From contig JAILZT010000030.1 in assembly GCA_023512345.1 (NCBI GenBank), positions 1-60,830 of the forward strand: 60,830 bases of DNA, read 5' to 3'. This document shows, piece after piece, positions 32,968 to 41,798 of the stretch; position 1 is the first letter of the stretch; the number at the start of each line of letters is the position of its first letter. The position numbers were made by a program, and so were the translations under genes. The stretch is from Paenibacillus sp. GTDB taxonomy: Bacteria > Bacillota > Bacilli > Paenibacillales > Paenibacillaceae. The notes under the pieces are model-generated. The model worked only from the letters and a program-made list of their open reading frames with translations, was not told the origin of the DNA and made no database searches.

Positions 32968-33055
32968 CATAAAGACGAAATGACGACTTGCGGCGAAATA
33001 TGGCTGCTATAGCGCGTTTCATTTATTTTTCGTATCCTGGGAGGAACTTTAAATT

Positions 33056-33328
33056 ATGAACAAGACAGATCTGATCAACAACATTTCCGAGAAAAACGGA
33101 TTGGCAAAGAAAGATGTAGAAGCCGTATTGAACGGTTTCCTGGGTGAAATCACCGAAGCTTTGGCAGGCGGAGACAAGGTACAACTGATTGGGTTTGGTA
33201 CTTTTGAAACTCGTAAACGTGCAGGACGTACTGGCCGCAATCCACAAACGGGCACAACGATTGAAATTCCAGAATCAACAGTACCGGCTTTCAAGGCTGG
33301 GAACAAGCTTAAAGAAGCAGTTAATTAA
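33056..33328 (+). CDS. hupB: DNA-binding protein HU
   Basis: The major nucleoid protein; it binds and bends DNA without sequence preference. The 90-residue protein begins MNKTDLINNISEKNGL and has the signature GFGTFETRKRAGRTGRNP, with the DNA-arm region following. GGGAGG precedes the ATG. It overlaps rqcP by one base (TAATG). It sits between yabN and yabO here, whereas hbs is elsewhere in B. subtilis. Confidence 0.97.
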   Translation: MNKTDLINNISEKNGLAKKDVEAVLNGFLGEITEALAGGDKVQLIGFGTFETRKRAGRTGRNPQTGTTIEIPESTVPAFKAGNKLKEAVN

Positions 33329-33609
33329 TGCGTCTTGATAAATTTCTGAAAGTTTCCCGATTAATTAAGCGCCGTACAGTGGCTAAGGATGTGTCCGAAC
33401 AGGGCCGGGTGCTGATTAACGGTCGGGAATCCAAACCGAGTAGTGCGGTAAAGATCGGTGACGAGATTACCGTTCAATTCGGTCAGAAGTTGGTAACTGT
33501 CAAAGTAGAAAAGCTGGTTGAAACTACCCGTAAGGATGAAGCAGCCGGTATGTACACTGTGCTGCGTGAAGAGCCAATTGCCAAAAGCAGCGGCTTGGAC
33601 TGGCAATAG
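33328..33609 (+). CDS. rqcP: RqcP (YabO), S4-domain ribosome quality-control factor
   Basis: Acts with RqcH on stalled 50S subunits, positioning tRNA for alanine tailing (known for B. subtilis YabO). The 93-residue protein has an S4 RNA-binding domain from the start (MRLDKFLKVSRLIKRRTVA). It is translationally coupled to the HU gene. Confidence 0.93.
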   Translation: MRLDKFLKVSRLIKRRTVAKDVSEQGRVLINGRESKPSSAVKIGDEITVQFGQKLVTVKVEKLVETTRKDEAAGMYTVLREEPIAKSSGLDWQ

Positions 33610-33631
33610 CAGATTACCAGAAAGACAATAT

Positions 33632-33671
33632 AAAGTGCACCTTTACATCATGTAGAGGTGCACTTTTTTTG
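33632..33671 (+). terminator. Terminator after rqcP
   Basis: AAAGTGCACCT pairs perfectly with AGGTGCACTTT, followed by more T. Confidence 0.92.
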
Positions 33672-33745
33672 TATTAATAGAAAAGTAGTGGTCTAACTAA
33701 ACCTTCACTCGCATAGATTAGGACAAGGGAGGAGGGGTACATGCT

Positions 33746-34030
33746 ATGATCGAACCGATGAAAGTGAATAAGCAGCATGATCTTCATATGCACAGCCGTA
33801 AGCAGTTGGAGATGACAGGGATTCAAAATGTAGAAAGCTTTGATAGTGAGGAGTTTTTATTGCAGACAGAACTTGGCCATCTTACCATCCGCGGCACCCA
33901 TCTACATATCAAAAATTTAAGCCTGGAGAACGGTGTCCTTTCTTTAGAAGGCAATGTTCATTCACTGGTTTACCTTGATCCCGGTACACAGGGGAATCGT
34001 AAAGGTTTCTTAGGAAAGCTGTTCAAATGA
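33746..34030 (+). CDS. yabP: Sporulation protein YabP
   Basis: A 94-residue YabP/YqfC-family protein needed in the mother cell for spore formation. The conserved core runs from QLEMTGIQNVESFDSEEFLL to EGNVHSLVYLD. GGAGGAGGGG lies upstream. The start overlaps a nearby out-of-frame ATG. A CATAGATT (33712-33719) resembles a sigma-E -10 box, but the -35 is poor. It overlaps yabQ by four bases. Confidence 0.93.
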   Translation: MIEPMKVNKQHDLHMHSRKQLEMTGIQNVESFDSEEFLLQTELGHLTIRGTHLHIKNLSLENGVLSLEGNVHSLVYLDPGTQGNRKGFLGKLFK

Positions 34031-34596
34031 ATCCAGTCGTTCAGTGGACAACGCTGCTGTATATGCTGCTGGCCGGGTGTATGATGGGACTAGCTTATGA
34101 CAGTTACCGGGTACTTTCACTGAGACTGCATTTTTCTAAAGGCTTAAATGCCGTGCTTGATCTGCTTTATTGGATAGCATCTGCACTTTTTGTATTCCGT
34201 ATTCTTTACGCCGGTAATCAAGGTCAACTACGGTTCTATGCGTTCCTTGGCTTGTTTCTAGGAGTATGGATCTATTTTTTGATCTTCAGTGTTACGGTAC
34301 GGCGTTTTGTGGTAATGTTAATTCAATCGGTCCAATATGTTTGCAAATTATTGTGGCGGTTAATTGTAATAGTGATAGGGCTCCCGTTGTTGTGGCTTTG
34401 GAATCTTCTTTTAGGGATTTTTCGGCTGCTGGGACGTGTCCTCATATCCATACTTAAATTATTACGGTGGCTAACTAAGCCCCTATGGTTTATGCCTGCA
34501 AAATGGCTTTCTTCTTGGCTGCTTTTGCTGAAGGATAAACCTTGGTTCGTAAAAGGCTATCAATTATTCTTGAAAATATGGAAACGCCGACCTTGA
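34027..34596 (+). CDS. yabQ: Spore cortex biosynthesis protein YabQ
   Basis: An integral membrane protein of the outer forespore membrane required for cortex formation. It has 189 residues with about five hydrophobic segments, beginning MNPVVQWTTLLYMLLAGCMMGLAYD in the first 25 residues. It overlaps both yabP (ATGA) and lies 14 bases before divIC, so yabP-yabQ-divIC-yabR form one transcription unit. Confidence 0.92.
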   Translation: MNPVVQWTTLLYMLLAGCMMGLAYDSYRVLSLRLHFSKGLNAVLDLLYWIASALFVFRILYAGNQGQLRFYAFLGLFLGVWIYFLIFSVTVRRFVVMLIQSVQYVCKLLWRLIVIVIGLPLLWLWNLLLGIFRLLGRVLISILKLLRWLTKPLWFMPAKWLSSWLLLLKDKPWFVKGYQLFLKIWKRRP

Positions 34597-34610
34597 GTGG
34601 AGGGGCTAAG

Positions 34611-34943
34611 ATGGGTAGATTCTCTGCCGAAGAGAAAAATAATTATATAAAGTCTTCAGCCGCAGGAACAAAGAGGCGGAAGTTCATATGGCTTTTTTCT
34701 GTAGTCCTTTTTTTAGGCTGGGCAGGATATACTTTCTTTACTCAGAGTGCGCTTATTGCGGACAAGAAGGAAGAACTGGCTAAGAAGCAGGAAACCAATG
34801 AGAATATTTCGAAATCCCTGCTCCAGCTGAAATACGAAGTATCAAGATTAAATGATAACGAGTATATAGGTCAGCTAGCGCGTAAATGGTATAATATTTA
34901 TCCAGAAGGCGAAACGCCTATTAGAACAGAACAATCAGAGTAA
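34611..34943 (+). CDS. divIC: Cell-division protein DivIC (FtsB-like)
   Basis: A bitopic divisome protein that works with DivIB and FtsL. The 110-residue protein has a short cytoplasmic tail, one membrane helix (about 27-45) and an extracellular coiled coil (DKKEELAKKQETNENISKSL). GGAGGGG lies before ATG 34611; the frame open to 34542 lies inside yabQ. Confidence 0.92.
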   Translation: MGRFSAEEKNNYIKSSAAGTKRRKFIWLFSVVLFLGWAGYTFFTQSALIADKKEELAKKQETNENISKSLLQLKYEVSRLNDNEYIGQLARKWYNIYPEGETPIRTEQSE

Positions 34944-35068
34944 ATAAGCGGGTAAATGAGGCGTTATTCTGTTGCCTTGCTTTGCTCTTTACTGTATAAT
35001 CAAATCACCGCAGACTGTATGACCATACTATTCGTCTGTATATTTTTAAGGGAGGATCATTTTATTCT

Positions 35069-35590
35069 ATGGCAATTGAAGTGGGCACCAAGTTAGAAGG
35101 CAAAGTGACAGGCATCACGCATTTCGGAGCATTTGTGGATCTGTCAGGAGGTGTCACAGGACTCGTTCACATCTCGGAAATCGCCGATAATTACGTTAAG
35201 GATGTTAATGATCATCTGAAGATTAGTGATGTTGTAACAGTCAAGGTGATCAACGTTGACAAGGACGGTAAGATCGGACTTTCCATTAAGCAGGCTGTTG
35301 ATAAGCCCGCATCAGAAGTACGTCCCCCTAGAGCTCCAAGACCAGATCGTCCAAGCGGTGGAGACCGTTTCGGTGGTGGCGGTGGCGGTGGTCGTGAAGG
35401 TGGCGGCGGCGGTGGCGGCGGCGGTGGTTTTAATCGTGAACGGGGTGGGCGTCCATTTAAGCCTGCAGCCGGTAAACCTTCATTCGAGGATAAAATGTCA
35501 CGCTTCCTGAAAGACAGTGAAGAACGCATATCTTCGATTAAGAAGAACACGGAAGGTAAACGCGGAGGCCGTGGGGCCAAACGCGTATAA
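35069..35590 (+). CDS. yabR: S1-domain RNA-binding protein YabR
   Basis: A 173-residue general-stress-protein-13-type protein with one S1 domain (about 1-72: EGKVTGITHFGAFVDLSGG, GLVHISEIAD). A very Gly-rich low-complexity tract of about 25 residues follows, then a basic C-terminus. The exact function is unknown; RNA or ribosome binding is likely. The opposite strand of the Gly tract reads as a false Pro-rich ORF. Confidence 0.9.
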   Translation: MAIEVGTKLEGKVTGITHFGAFVDLSGGVTGLVHISEIADNYVKDVNDHLKISDVVTVKVINVDKDGKIGLSIKQAVDKPASEVRPPRAPRPDRPSGGDRFGGGGGGGREGGGGGGGGGGFNRERGGRPFKPAAGKPSFEDKMSRFLKDSEERISSIKKNTEGKRGGRGAKRV

Positions 35591-35614
35591 AATTAAATCT
35601 TGCACATCATAAAT

Positions 35615-35650
35615 AACCGCTGGGGCTTTTAGCCTCATGCGGTTTTTTTG
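35615..35650 (+). terminator. Terminator after yabR
   Basis: AACCGC-TGGGGC pairs with AGCCTCA-GCGGTT, followed by seven T. Confidence 0.85.
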
Positions 35651-35813
35651 TCTATTCATAACAAGTTACCGACAGCATCCTATGTATTCTCACATAACTT
35701 TGGGGCAATCGCTGGCGAATAGATGTTACATAAACCTTCATTTGAGAGTAGTAAATTGTTCTGCAAGCGATCAACTAACTATCCCACAAGGGAAAAACAC
35801 CCTTTTCCGAGAC

Positions 35814-35899
35814 TTGTCGTCGCAGGCTATTTTGTCGGAATTTTTTTCCTACTTCCCCTCCTGTTCTGACAAACTTTAGCAAACCAATCGCTATATAAT
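35814..35899 (+). promoter_or_regulatory. spoIIE promoter with degenerate Spo0A-box-like sites
   Basis: TATAAT at 35894-35899 is an exact sigma-A -10. No consensus -35 is present. Instead the region has TTGTCGTCG (35814), TTTGTCGGAA (35831) and TTCTGACA (35864), each near the 0A-box core. B. subtilis spoIIE is activated by Spo0A~P at a sigma-A promoter. Confidence 0.5.
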
Positions 35900-35937
35900 G
35901 GGAAACATAAAATTCCAAACGGGTGGTGCTTAAGGGA

Positions 35938-38445
35938 ATGAATAAAAGCAATGTGGTCAATTTACCGGAATGGACAAGAGTGGCAAGCAGAGACGAAGAC
36001 GAGAAGAAAACCTTTGGGCAACGTATTAAAGGCTGGTCCCAAAGACAACGCATGCTTCAGCTTATCGTCTCGAAGAAATGGGTGCTGCTGCTCACCTTTA
36101 TGGGTTTCTTGCTTGGTAGAGCGATGATATTGGACGAGTTGTCTCCGTTCGCTGCAGCTTATTTCGCAGTCATTGTCTTTATGCGCAGAGACTCAGTACT
36201 ACCGGTGGCTGCTGCCATTATTGCAGGAAGCCTATTTACTCCATTCCCTGGAGGGCTGGTTATTGCGGCTGAACTTATCATTTTTATTTTACTCTACAAA
36301 GGGCTGGAGAGCTTCCAGCGGATAGATCTCTCCTACGCGCCGATGATGGTGTTTGTATCTTCGTTTATGGTAGGTCTGTTCCAAACGGTTATTGGTCCTT
36401 CTCTATCATGGTACCCTCTTATGATGATGACGCTGGATTCTCTGCTCGGATTTGTACTTACACTTGTATTTTTACAAGCTCTTCCGTTGCTTACGTATCG
36501 GCAGAAGAGCCGTGTGCTGAAAAATGAGGAAATTCTTTGTCTAATCATTTTACTGGCATCTGTTATGACAGGTCTTGTAGGTTGGACTGTGAACGGCCTT
36601 TCGCTAGAACACATTTTATCTCGTTATTTGATTCTGCTCTTTGCTATGGCGGGTGGCGCTCCACTCGGAGCCTCTGTTGGGGTGGTAACAGGGCTTATCC
36701 TAAGCTTGGCTGATATAGGCGCAATTTATCAAATGAGCCTTTTGGCTTTCTCAGGGATGCTGGCGGGTATGATGCAGAGCGGACGGAAAGGTGCAGTATC
36801 CATCGGAATGCTTCTGGGTTCAACGATTCTTTCTGTCTATTTCACTGGACCCAGCGATATGATGGCGTCAACCTGGGAGACCAGCGTCGCCGTTGTACTA
36901 TTTTTGCTGACTCCACGGGTGCTCATTTCAACGATTGCAAAATATGTACCGGGTACGGTTGACCATAGTCGTTCACAGCATGAATATGCAAGACGGGTAA
37001 GGGATTTGACAGCAGAACGGGTTACACAGTTTTCTCAGGTGTTCAAGCAATTGTCGAGCAGCTTTGGTCAGATCCCTCAAGCTGGTGAGGCGGGGAAATC
37101 TGATCGTGAGATGGAGCACTTCATGAATGCAGTAACCGAAGAAGCTTGTGCAGGCTGCATTAGACGCTCTCATTGTTGGGACTCAAAGTTCTATCAAACC
37201 TATAGATATATGACAGATATGATGACTACTGTAGAGGAATGCCCGGATATAACGGCAACTAATCTTCCACCAGAATGGAGCCGCATTTGTGGGAAGACGG
37301 GAGAAGTTCTTGAAATTTTGAAGAGCCAATATGGTTTATATCAGCATGATATGCGATGGAAAAGACAAATATACGACAGTCGGCAATTTGTTGCAGAACA
37401 GTTATCTGGGGTATCACAGGTTATGGAGGACCTTGCCCGTGAGATTAAGCGTGAAGGTCAGGCTATGTACCGTCAGGAAAGCCAAATCCGTGAAGCTTTG
37501 GAGAAGCTGGGCTTATCCATTCATAGTATAGATATCATCAGCCTGGACCCTGGGCATGTTGAAATTGAAGTGATGCATGCCTATACACGGGGATTTGATG
37601 AATGCCGTAAAATGATTGCACCGCTTCTGTCCGATATTTTAAATGAAAATATTGCTGTAACAAGTGAGGCTTCGGTGCATCCCCGCGAAGGACTATCCAT
37701 GGTTATCTTCGGATCAGCCAAGGCTTATGAGGTTAGCACGGGAGTGTCGTGTGCTGCCAAAGGTGGGGACATGCTCTCCGGTGATAGCTTCAGCATGGTT
37801 GAGCTTGGTAATGGTACATTTGCTGTCTCGATTAGTGACGGAATGGGGAATGGGGAGAGAGCCCGAATGGAAAGCAGCGCAGCGCTCGGGATGTTGGAGA
37901 AGCTGCTTCAATCCGGTATGGATGAAAAGCTTGCAGTAAAATCGGTTAACTCTATACTTCTACTCCGTTCACCGGAGGAATTTTATGCAACCGTAGACAT
38001 GGCGCTGATCGATCAGTATTCAGCACAGACCACCTTTATGAAGATTGCTTCAGCCCCAAGCTTTATCAGACGAGGCAGTGAAGTCATCCCTATTACGGCG
38101 AGCAATCTGCCTATAGGTATTATTAAGGACATAGAGGTTGACTTGGTTAGCATGCAGCTTCGTCCCGGTGATATTTTAATAATGATGACCGATGGTATTT
38201 ATGATGCACCTGGATATGCCGTTAATAAAGAAATATGGATGAAAAGAATGATTCAGGAGCTAGAGGGAAATGATCCACAAGAAATGGCAGATAGTCTGCT
38301 TGAGAAGGTTATTCGCTATCAGGGCAACGAAGTTCATGATGACATGACCATAGTGGTTAGCCGGCTGGATCACTTCCGCCCGAAATGGTCTAATCTTCAT
38401 GTGCCGGGCCTTTCCCGGATGGAGCGCCCCCGTACCGTCAGTTAA
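35938..38445 (+). CDS. spoIIE: Stage II sporulation protein E (SpoIIAA-P phosphatase)
   Basis: A membrane PP2C phosphatase that dephosphorylates SpoIIAA and so activates sigma-F after asymmetric division. The N-terminal third has about ten membrane helices, then a regulatory/FtsZ-binding region, then the PP2C domain (from about residue 600) with SISDGMGNGERA and MMTDGIYDAP. ATG 35938 gives 835 residues with GGGTGGTG upstream; GTG 35923 is also possible. Confidence 0.96.
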   Translation: MNKSNVVNLPEWTRVASRDEDEKKTFGQRIKGWSQRQRMLQLIVSKKWVLLLTFMGFLLGRAMILDELSPFAAAYFAVIVFMRRDSVLPVAAAIIAGSLFTPFPGGLVIAAELIIFILLYKGLESFQRIDLSYAPMMVFVSSFMVGLFQTVIGPSLSWYPLMMMTLDSLLGFVLTLVFLQALPLLTYRQKSRVLKNEEILCLIILLASVMTGLVGWTVNGLSLEHILSRYLILLFAMAGGAPLGASVGVVTGLILSLADIGAIYQMSLLAFSGMLAGMMQSGRKGAVSIGMLLGSTILSVYFTGPSDMMASTWETSVAVVLFLLTPRVLISTIAKYVPGTVDHSRSQHEYARRVRDLTAERVTQFSQVFKQLSSSFGQIPQAGEAGKSDREMEHFMNAVTEEACAGCIRRSHCWDSKFYQTYRYMTDMMTTVEECPDITATNLPPEWSRICGKTGEVLEILKSQYGLYQHDMRWKRQIYDSRQFVAEQLSGVSQVMEDLAREIKREGQAMYRQESQIREALEKLGLSIHSIDIISLDPGHVEIEVMHAYTRGFDECRKMIAPLLSDILNENIAVTSEASVHPREGLSMVIFGSAKAYEVSTGVSCAAKGGDMLSGDSFSMVELGNGTFAVSISDGMGNGERARMESSAALGMLEKLLQSGMDEKLAVKSVNSILLLRSPEEFYATVDMALIDQYSAQTTFMKIASAPSFIRRGSEVIPITASNLPIGIIKDIEVDLVSMQLRPGDILIMMTDGIYDAPGYAVNKEIWMKRMIQELEGNDPQEMADSLLEKVIRYQGNEVHDDMTIVVSRLDHFRPKWSNLHVPGLSRMERPRTVS

Positions 38446-38556
38446 GTAAAAATTTATTCAGGAAATCTGGGGACAACAGCGATCGAAAGCCCAGTATTTA
38501 TCGCAGTGAGGGTGTAATCACAATTTTTTTAAATTTTAGTATACCCGCTAAGCTGC

Positions 38557-38604
38557 GTTTGAAATCTCTCAATTCTGGAAATGATAGAGAAAGAGAATTC
38601 AAAC
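38557..38604. repeat. Inverted repeat before yabS
   Basis: GTTTGAAATCTCT pairs with AGAGAATTCAAAC at 12 of 13 positions. It lies just upstream of the yabS ribosome site. Confidence 0.45.
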
Positions 38605-38626
38605 GAGGCCAAGGGAGTGGAAAGCC

Positions 38627-39373
38627 ATGAAGCAAATCTTGCTGATAACAGACGGGTGTTCCAATGTGGGCGAAAGCCCAATAATGGCGGCGGCACATGC
38701 CTTTCAGGAAGGAATAACGGTTAATGTAGTTGGCGTGGTTGATTATGGTACAATCGGTGAGCTCGGAAGCCGGGAAATTGCGGATATCGCAAAGGCAGGT
38801 GGAGGACTTAGCCGTATAGTCGGTACGCCCCAGCTAGCCCAGACGATGCAGATGATGACTCGAAAGACGGTGGTTCAGACCATCCAGCAGGCGGTTAATA
38901 AAGAGGTAAAAAAAATACTGGGTGAAGGAACTCTAGAGGATTTACACCCCATCCAGCGATCGAAGGTTGTTACTGTAGTAGATGAGCTTACGGAGACATC
39001 ATCCCTGCGGATTGCACTTCTTATTGACGCAAGTGCAAGTATGAAGCCGAAGCTGGCTGCAGTTGAAGATGCTATTCGTGACCTTGCTCTCAGTCTTGAA
39101 GCACGCGAAGGTACCAGTGAAATTGCTGTGTTCCATTTCCCTGGACGCAGCACTGACGAGGATGCTGTTCTAGATGCAGATTGGACGTCTGACCTCTCCG
39201 AAGTTCGCTCACTATTCTCTCGGTTACGAATGAGGGGGGCAACGCCGACGGGTCCAGCTATTTTCAAGGTGCTTGAACACTATCGATATGATAAACTGGA
39301 TGGACATCAAGGCCGCTATCTGGCAGAAAGCCAGAGCGAAAGAGAAGGGATGCTTGGTGGGTATGTCGTCTAA
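38627..39373 (+). CDS. yabS: von Willebrand factor A-domain protein YabS
   Basis: A 248-residue protein with a vWA fold, probably a sporulation-associated adaptor. A MIDAS-like DASAS appears near residue 135 (IALLIDASASMKPK), and the N-terminus (ILLITDGCSNVGESP) looks like the end of another vWA unit. GGGAGTGG precedes the ATG. It overlaps yabT by 11 bases, and the yabS-yabT pair is conserved in bacilli. The function is unknown. Confidence 0.85.
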   Translation: MKQILLITDGCSNVGESPIMAAAHAFQEGITVNVVGVVDYGTIGELGSREIADIAKAGGGLSRIVGTPQLAQTMQMMTRKTVVQTIQQAVNKEVKKILGEGTLEDLHPIQRSKVVTVVDELTETSSLRIALLIDASASMKPKLAAVEDAIRDLALSLEAREGTSEIAVFHFPGRSTDEDAVLDADWTSDLSEVRSLFSRLRMRGATPTGPAIFKVLEHYRYDKLDGHQGRYLAESQSEREGMLGGYVV

Positions 39374-40301
39374 TCCGCCTTATCCAACCGGAACCGTTAT
39401 TAGAGGCAAATGGCGGGGGAACCGCTATGTTGTAGAACGGTTGCTGGGTAAAGGCGCGAACGGAACCGTATATCTTGTACAACGTGAAGGAAGACGGGAA
39501 CGGTATGCGCTGAAAATTGGATATGACACGCTTGATTTGCAATCGGAGATCAATGTGCTGACCTCGTTGCAATCATGCAAGAAGCGGAACGAGTATCATG
39601 CCCGGAGGGAATCGCCGTTATCTTCATTTTTACTAGAAGCAGATGATTTCATAGATGGACACAATGCTCCATTCTATGTCATGCGCTATATAGAAGGCAG
39701 GCCGTTGCACCATTTTTTGTTCAAACATGGGCCCTCATGGATTGGGCTTGTGGGCCTCAAGCTGTTGGACAAACTGCGGGGACTGCATGAGTGTGGTTTT
39801 GTATTTGGGGATTTGAAGCCGGAAAATGTAATGGTGTCCGATTACGGCGAAGCCGAGCTTATTGATTTTGGCGGGGCGAGTCCAATCGGAAAAAGTATCA
39901 AGCAATTTACAGAGTGGCATGATCGTGGCTTCTGGAATGCAGGGAGCCGGACAGGGGATGAGGGATATGATTTGTTCTCCTTTGCCATCCTATGTTTACG
40001 ACTGTTGGACGAGGGTGGGTTAAAGGCTGCAGCCTTACAACTACCACAGACCCGAAGTGTAGACGAATTGCTTAAACTGACCAAGCAACTTCCGAATCGA
40101 AAGCTGGCCTCTTGGCTGAATATTGCATTGCAGGGCGGGTTTTCAGGTTCAGCAGAAGCCTCCAAGGTTTGGAAGGAGCATATTTATAGTTCAAGAGAAG
40201 TCAAGCCAACAACCATGAAAACTCCGCGATGGCTTAAGAACACCTTTGCGTTGTCACTCTTTCTGCTGGCCTTTACAATTTATTGGGTGGTTCGTTTCTG
40301 A
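39363..40301 (+). CDS. yabT: Serine/threonine protein kinase YabT
   Basis: Homologue of B. subtilis YabT, a DNA-activated Hanks-type kinase active in sporulation. The 312-residue protein has the glycine loop LGKGANGTVY, catalytic Lys in YALKIG, catalytic loop GDLKPENV and DFG. The HRD motif reads FGD, so it is a non-RD kinase. A single C-terminal membrane helix (about 288-310) anchors it. ATG 39363 follows TTGGTGGG; the longer frame lies inside yabS. Confidence 0.93.
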   Translation: MSSNPPYPTGTVIRGKWRGNRYVVERLLGKGANGTVYLVQREGRRERYALKIGYDTLDLQSEINVLTSLQSCKKRNEYHARRESPLSSFLLEADDFIDGHNAPFYVMRYIEGRPLHHFLFKHGPSWIGLVGLKLLDKLRGLHECGFVFGDLKPENVMVSDYGEAELIDFGGASPIGKSIKQFTEWHDRGFWNAGSRTGDEGYDLFSFAILCLRLLDEGGLKAAALQLPQTRSVDELLKLTKQLPNRKLASWLNIALQGGFSGSAEASKVWKEHIYSSREVKPTTMKTPRWLKNTFALSLFLLAFTIYWVVRF

Positions 40302-40313
40302 AGGGAGCCTGAT

Positions 40314-41753
40314 ATGGAACAAATGAACGGATTGGTGGATGCCGTACTTGACGCTGCAGCGGAACATGGACTGTGGTCGCCGAACGATACCATTGTAGTC
40401 GCAGTTTCCGGAGGCCCGGATTCTGTGGCTCTTTTGCGTGTATTGCACGAAATATCTTTGAATAGAACGCCCTTAACTCTAATATGTGCTCATGTAAATC
40501 ATGGATTTAGAGCAGAGTCTCAACAGGAGGCAGAATTTGTTCGCGGATTGGCAGAGGAGCTGGGACTTACCTTCGAGATGGTTGAATTGGATATTCCCCA
40601 TTACATCAAAGAAAGTGGGCTCGGTGCTCAGGAGGCAGCCCGTAAGAAGCGTTATGAGTTTCTAATTCATACGGCCCACCTTTACGGAGCGGCATCGGTA
40701 GCTTTGGCTCATCATGCGGATGATCAGGCTGAGACTGTATTAATGCGTCTTCTGAGGGGAAGCGGCCTTTCGGGATTGGCCGGCATGAGATGGAAACGAG
40801 CCGAAAAAAAGGTGGAACTCATCCGTCCATTCTTGCGTATTAACAAAGCAGCTCTTGTAGAACTATGCCAAAGTCAGGACTATTCTTACGCTGAGGATGC
40901 TAGTAATTTACTGGTGAAATACAAGCGTAATGCGATAAGACTTGAGGTTTTACCCTTTTTGGAAAGGTATAATGGAAGGCTTGTCCAGTCCCTTACGCAA
41001 CTGGCAGAGATTGCCGGAGCTGAGGATGATTTTATGGAGGCTGCCGCCGCAAAATGCTTTCAAGAGCTGGTCCGGAGCAACAAAGGAGAATATACCTTTG
41101 ACAGAGCTTCTTTTGCCCCCGTGGCCTCCGCTTTACAACGGCGTTTGATTAAACTAATATTAAATTATCTGTCGGCGGATCATCCAGTGTTTGATTTTAA
41201 CAAAATCGAAGCTGTACGCCGGGGAGCGCTGCAGGACCACCCCACTTCATGGAGTCTTGATTTAGGTGGAGGCCTGACCTGCATGCGGCAATATGACACC
41301 ATTTTGTTCTCGTCCAAGCCTCCGCAGCAGCAGGCAAGTTATACATATCGGCTTTCATTACCCGAACCTCAGCTTACAATAGGTGAAATTGGGAAAGTGT
41401 TGACGATGACTGTGCTGGAGAGAGAAAGCTTTTTTGTTCAAGGGGAAGGTTCAGGGAAGATGTCGGCATGGTTTGACGTTCATGAACTGGTTTTTCCGCT
41501 GACGATTCGTTCCAGACTGCCCGGAGATATCATAAAAGTCATGGGATTAAACGGAAGCAAAAAGGTAAAAGATATTTATATTGATGATAAAATACCTTCT
41601 TCCGAACGCTCTCTTATTCCCTTGGTTTGTGATGGTTTGGGCAATATCGTCTGGATTCCGGGCATAAGACGCTCGATCCATGCCGCAGTAGGGCGGCAAA
41701 CGCAAGAGGTGCTTCTCCTAGCTCTTGAAAATACAGCAGGAGAAGGATCGTAA
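40314..41753 (+). CDS. tilS: tRNA(Ile)-lysidine synthase
   Basis: Converts C34 of tRNA(Ile2) to lysidine so that it reads AUA. The 479-residue protein has the PP-loop SGGPDS at 32-37, HADDQAETVLMRLLRGSGLSG, and the C-terminal TilS domains. It is followed by hpt and ftsH in the classic tilS-hpt-ftsH order. Confidence 0.96.
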   Translation: MEQMNGLVDAVLDAAAEHGLWSPNDTIVVAVSGGPDSVALLRVLHEISLNRTPLTLICAHVNHGFRAESQQEAEFVRGLAEELGLTFEMVELDIPHYIKESGLGAQEAARKKRYEFLIHTAHLYGAASVALAHHADDQAETVLMRLLRGSGLSGLAGMRWKRAEKKVELIRPFLRINKAALVELCQSQDYSYAEDASNLLVKYKRNAIRLEVLPFLERYNGRLVQSLTQLAEIAGAEDDFMEAAAAKCFQELVRSNKGEYTFDRASFAPVASALQRRLIKLILNYLSADHPVFDFNKIEAVRRGALQDHPTSWSLDLGGGLTCMRQYDTILFSSKPPQQQASYTYRLSLPEPQLTIGEIGKVLTMTVLERESFFVQGEGSGKMSAWFDVHELVFPLTIRSRLPGDIIKVMGLNGSKKVKDIYIDDKIPSSERSLIPLVCDGLGNIVWIPGIRRSIHAAVGRQTQEVLLLALENTAGEGS

Positions 41754-41798
41754 TGGTTGAAGTAAATCTTTCATAGTATAACTTAGGAGGTTCGCAAG

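Larger units (their letters stand above)
32737..33055 (+). other. Leader region of the HU gene
   Basis: The gap holds the yabN hairpin, a TTGATT/TATAAT pair with a long 19-base spacer (32813-32843), a sigma-H-like promoter (32939-32967), and two related 16-bp repeats (32924-32939, 32978-32993). No ORF with a ribosome site is seen. Confidence 0.55.
35591..35937 (+). other. spoIIE upstream region
   Basis: It holds the yabR terminator, then about 150 bases with no gene I can identify, then the spoIIE promoter. The two tRNA genes found here in B. subtilis are not present. Confidence 0.6.

Noticed and set aside
33712..33719. Sigma-E promoter for yabP
   Set aside because: The -10-like CATAGATT matches 6 of 8, but the expected -35 region has only about 3 of 7 matches.
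35212..35580. Proline-rich ORF opposite yabR
   Set aside because: It is the reverse complement of the Gly tract in a well-supported S1-domain gene and has no ribosome site.
35651..35900. tRNA genes as in B. subtilis before spoIIE
   Set aside because: No GTTCRANNC T-loop with matching acceptor arms was found.
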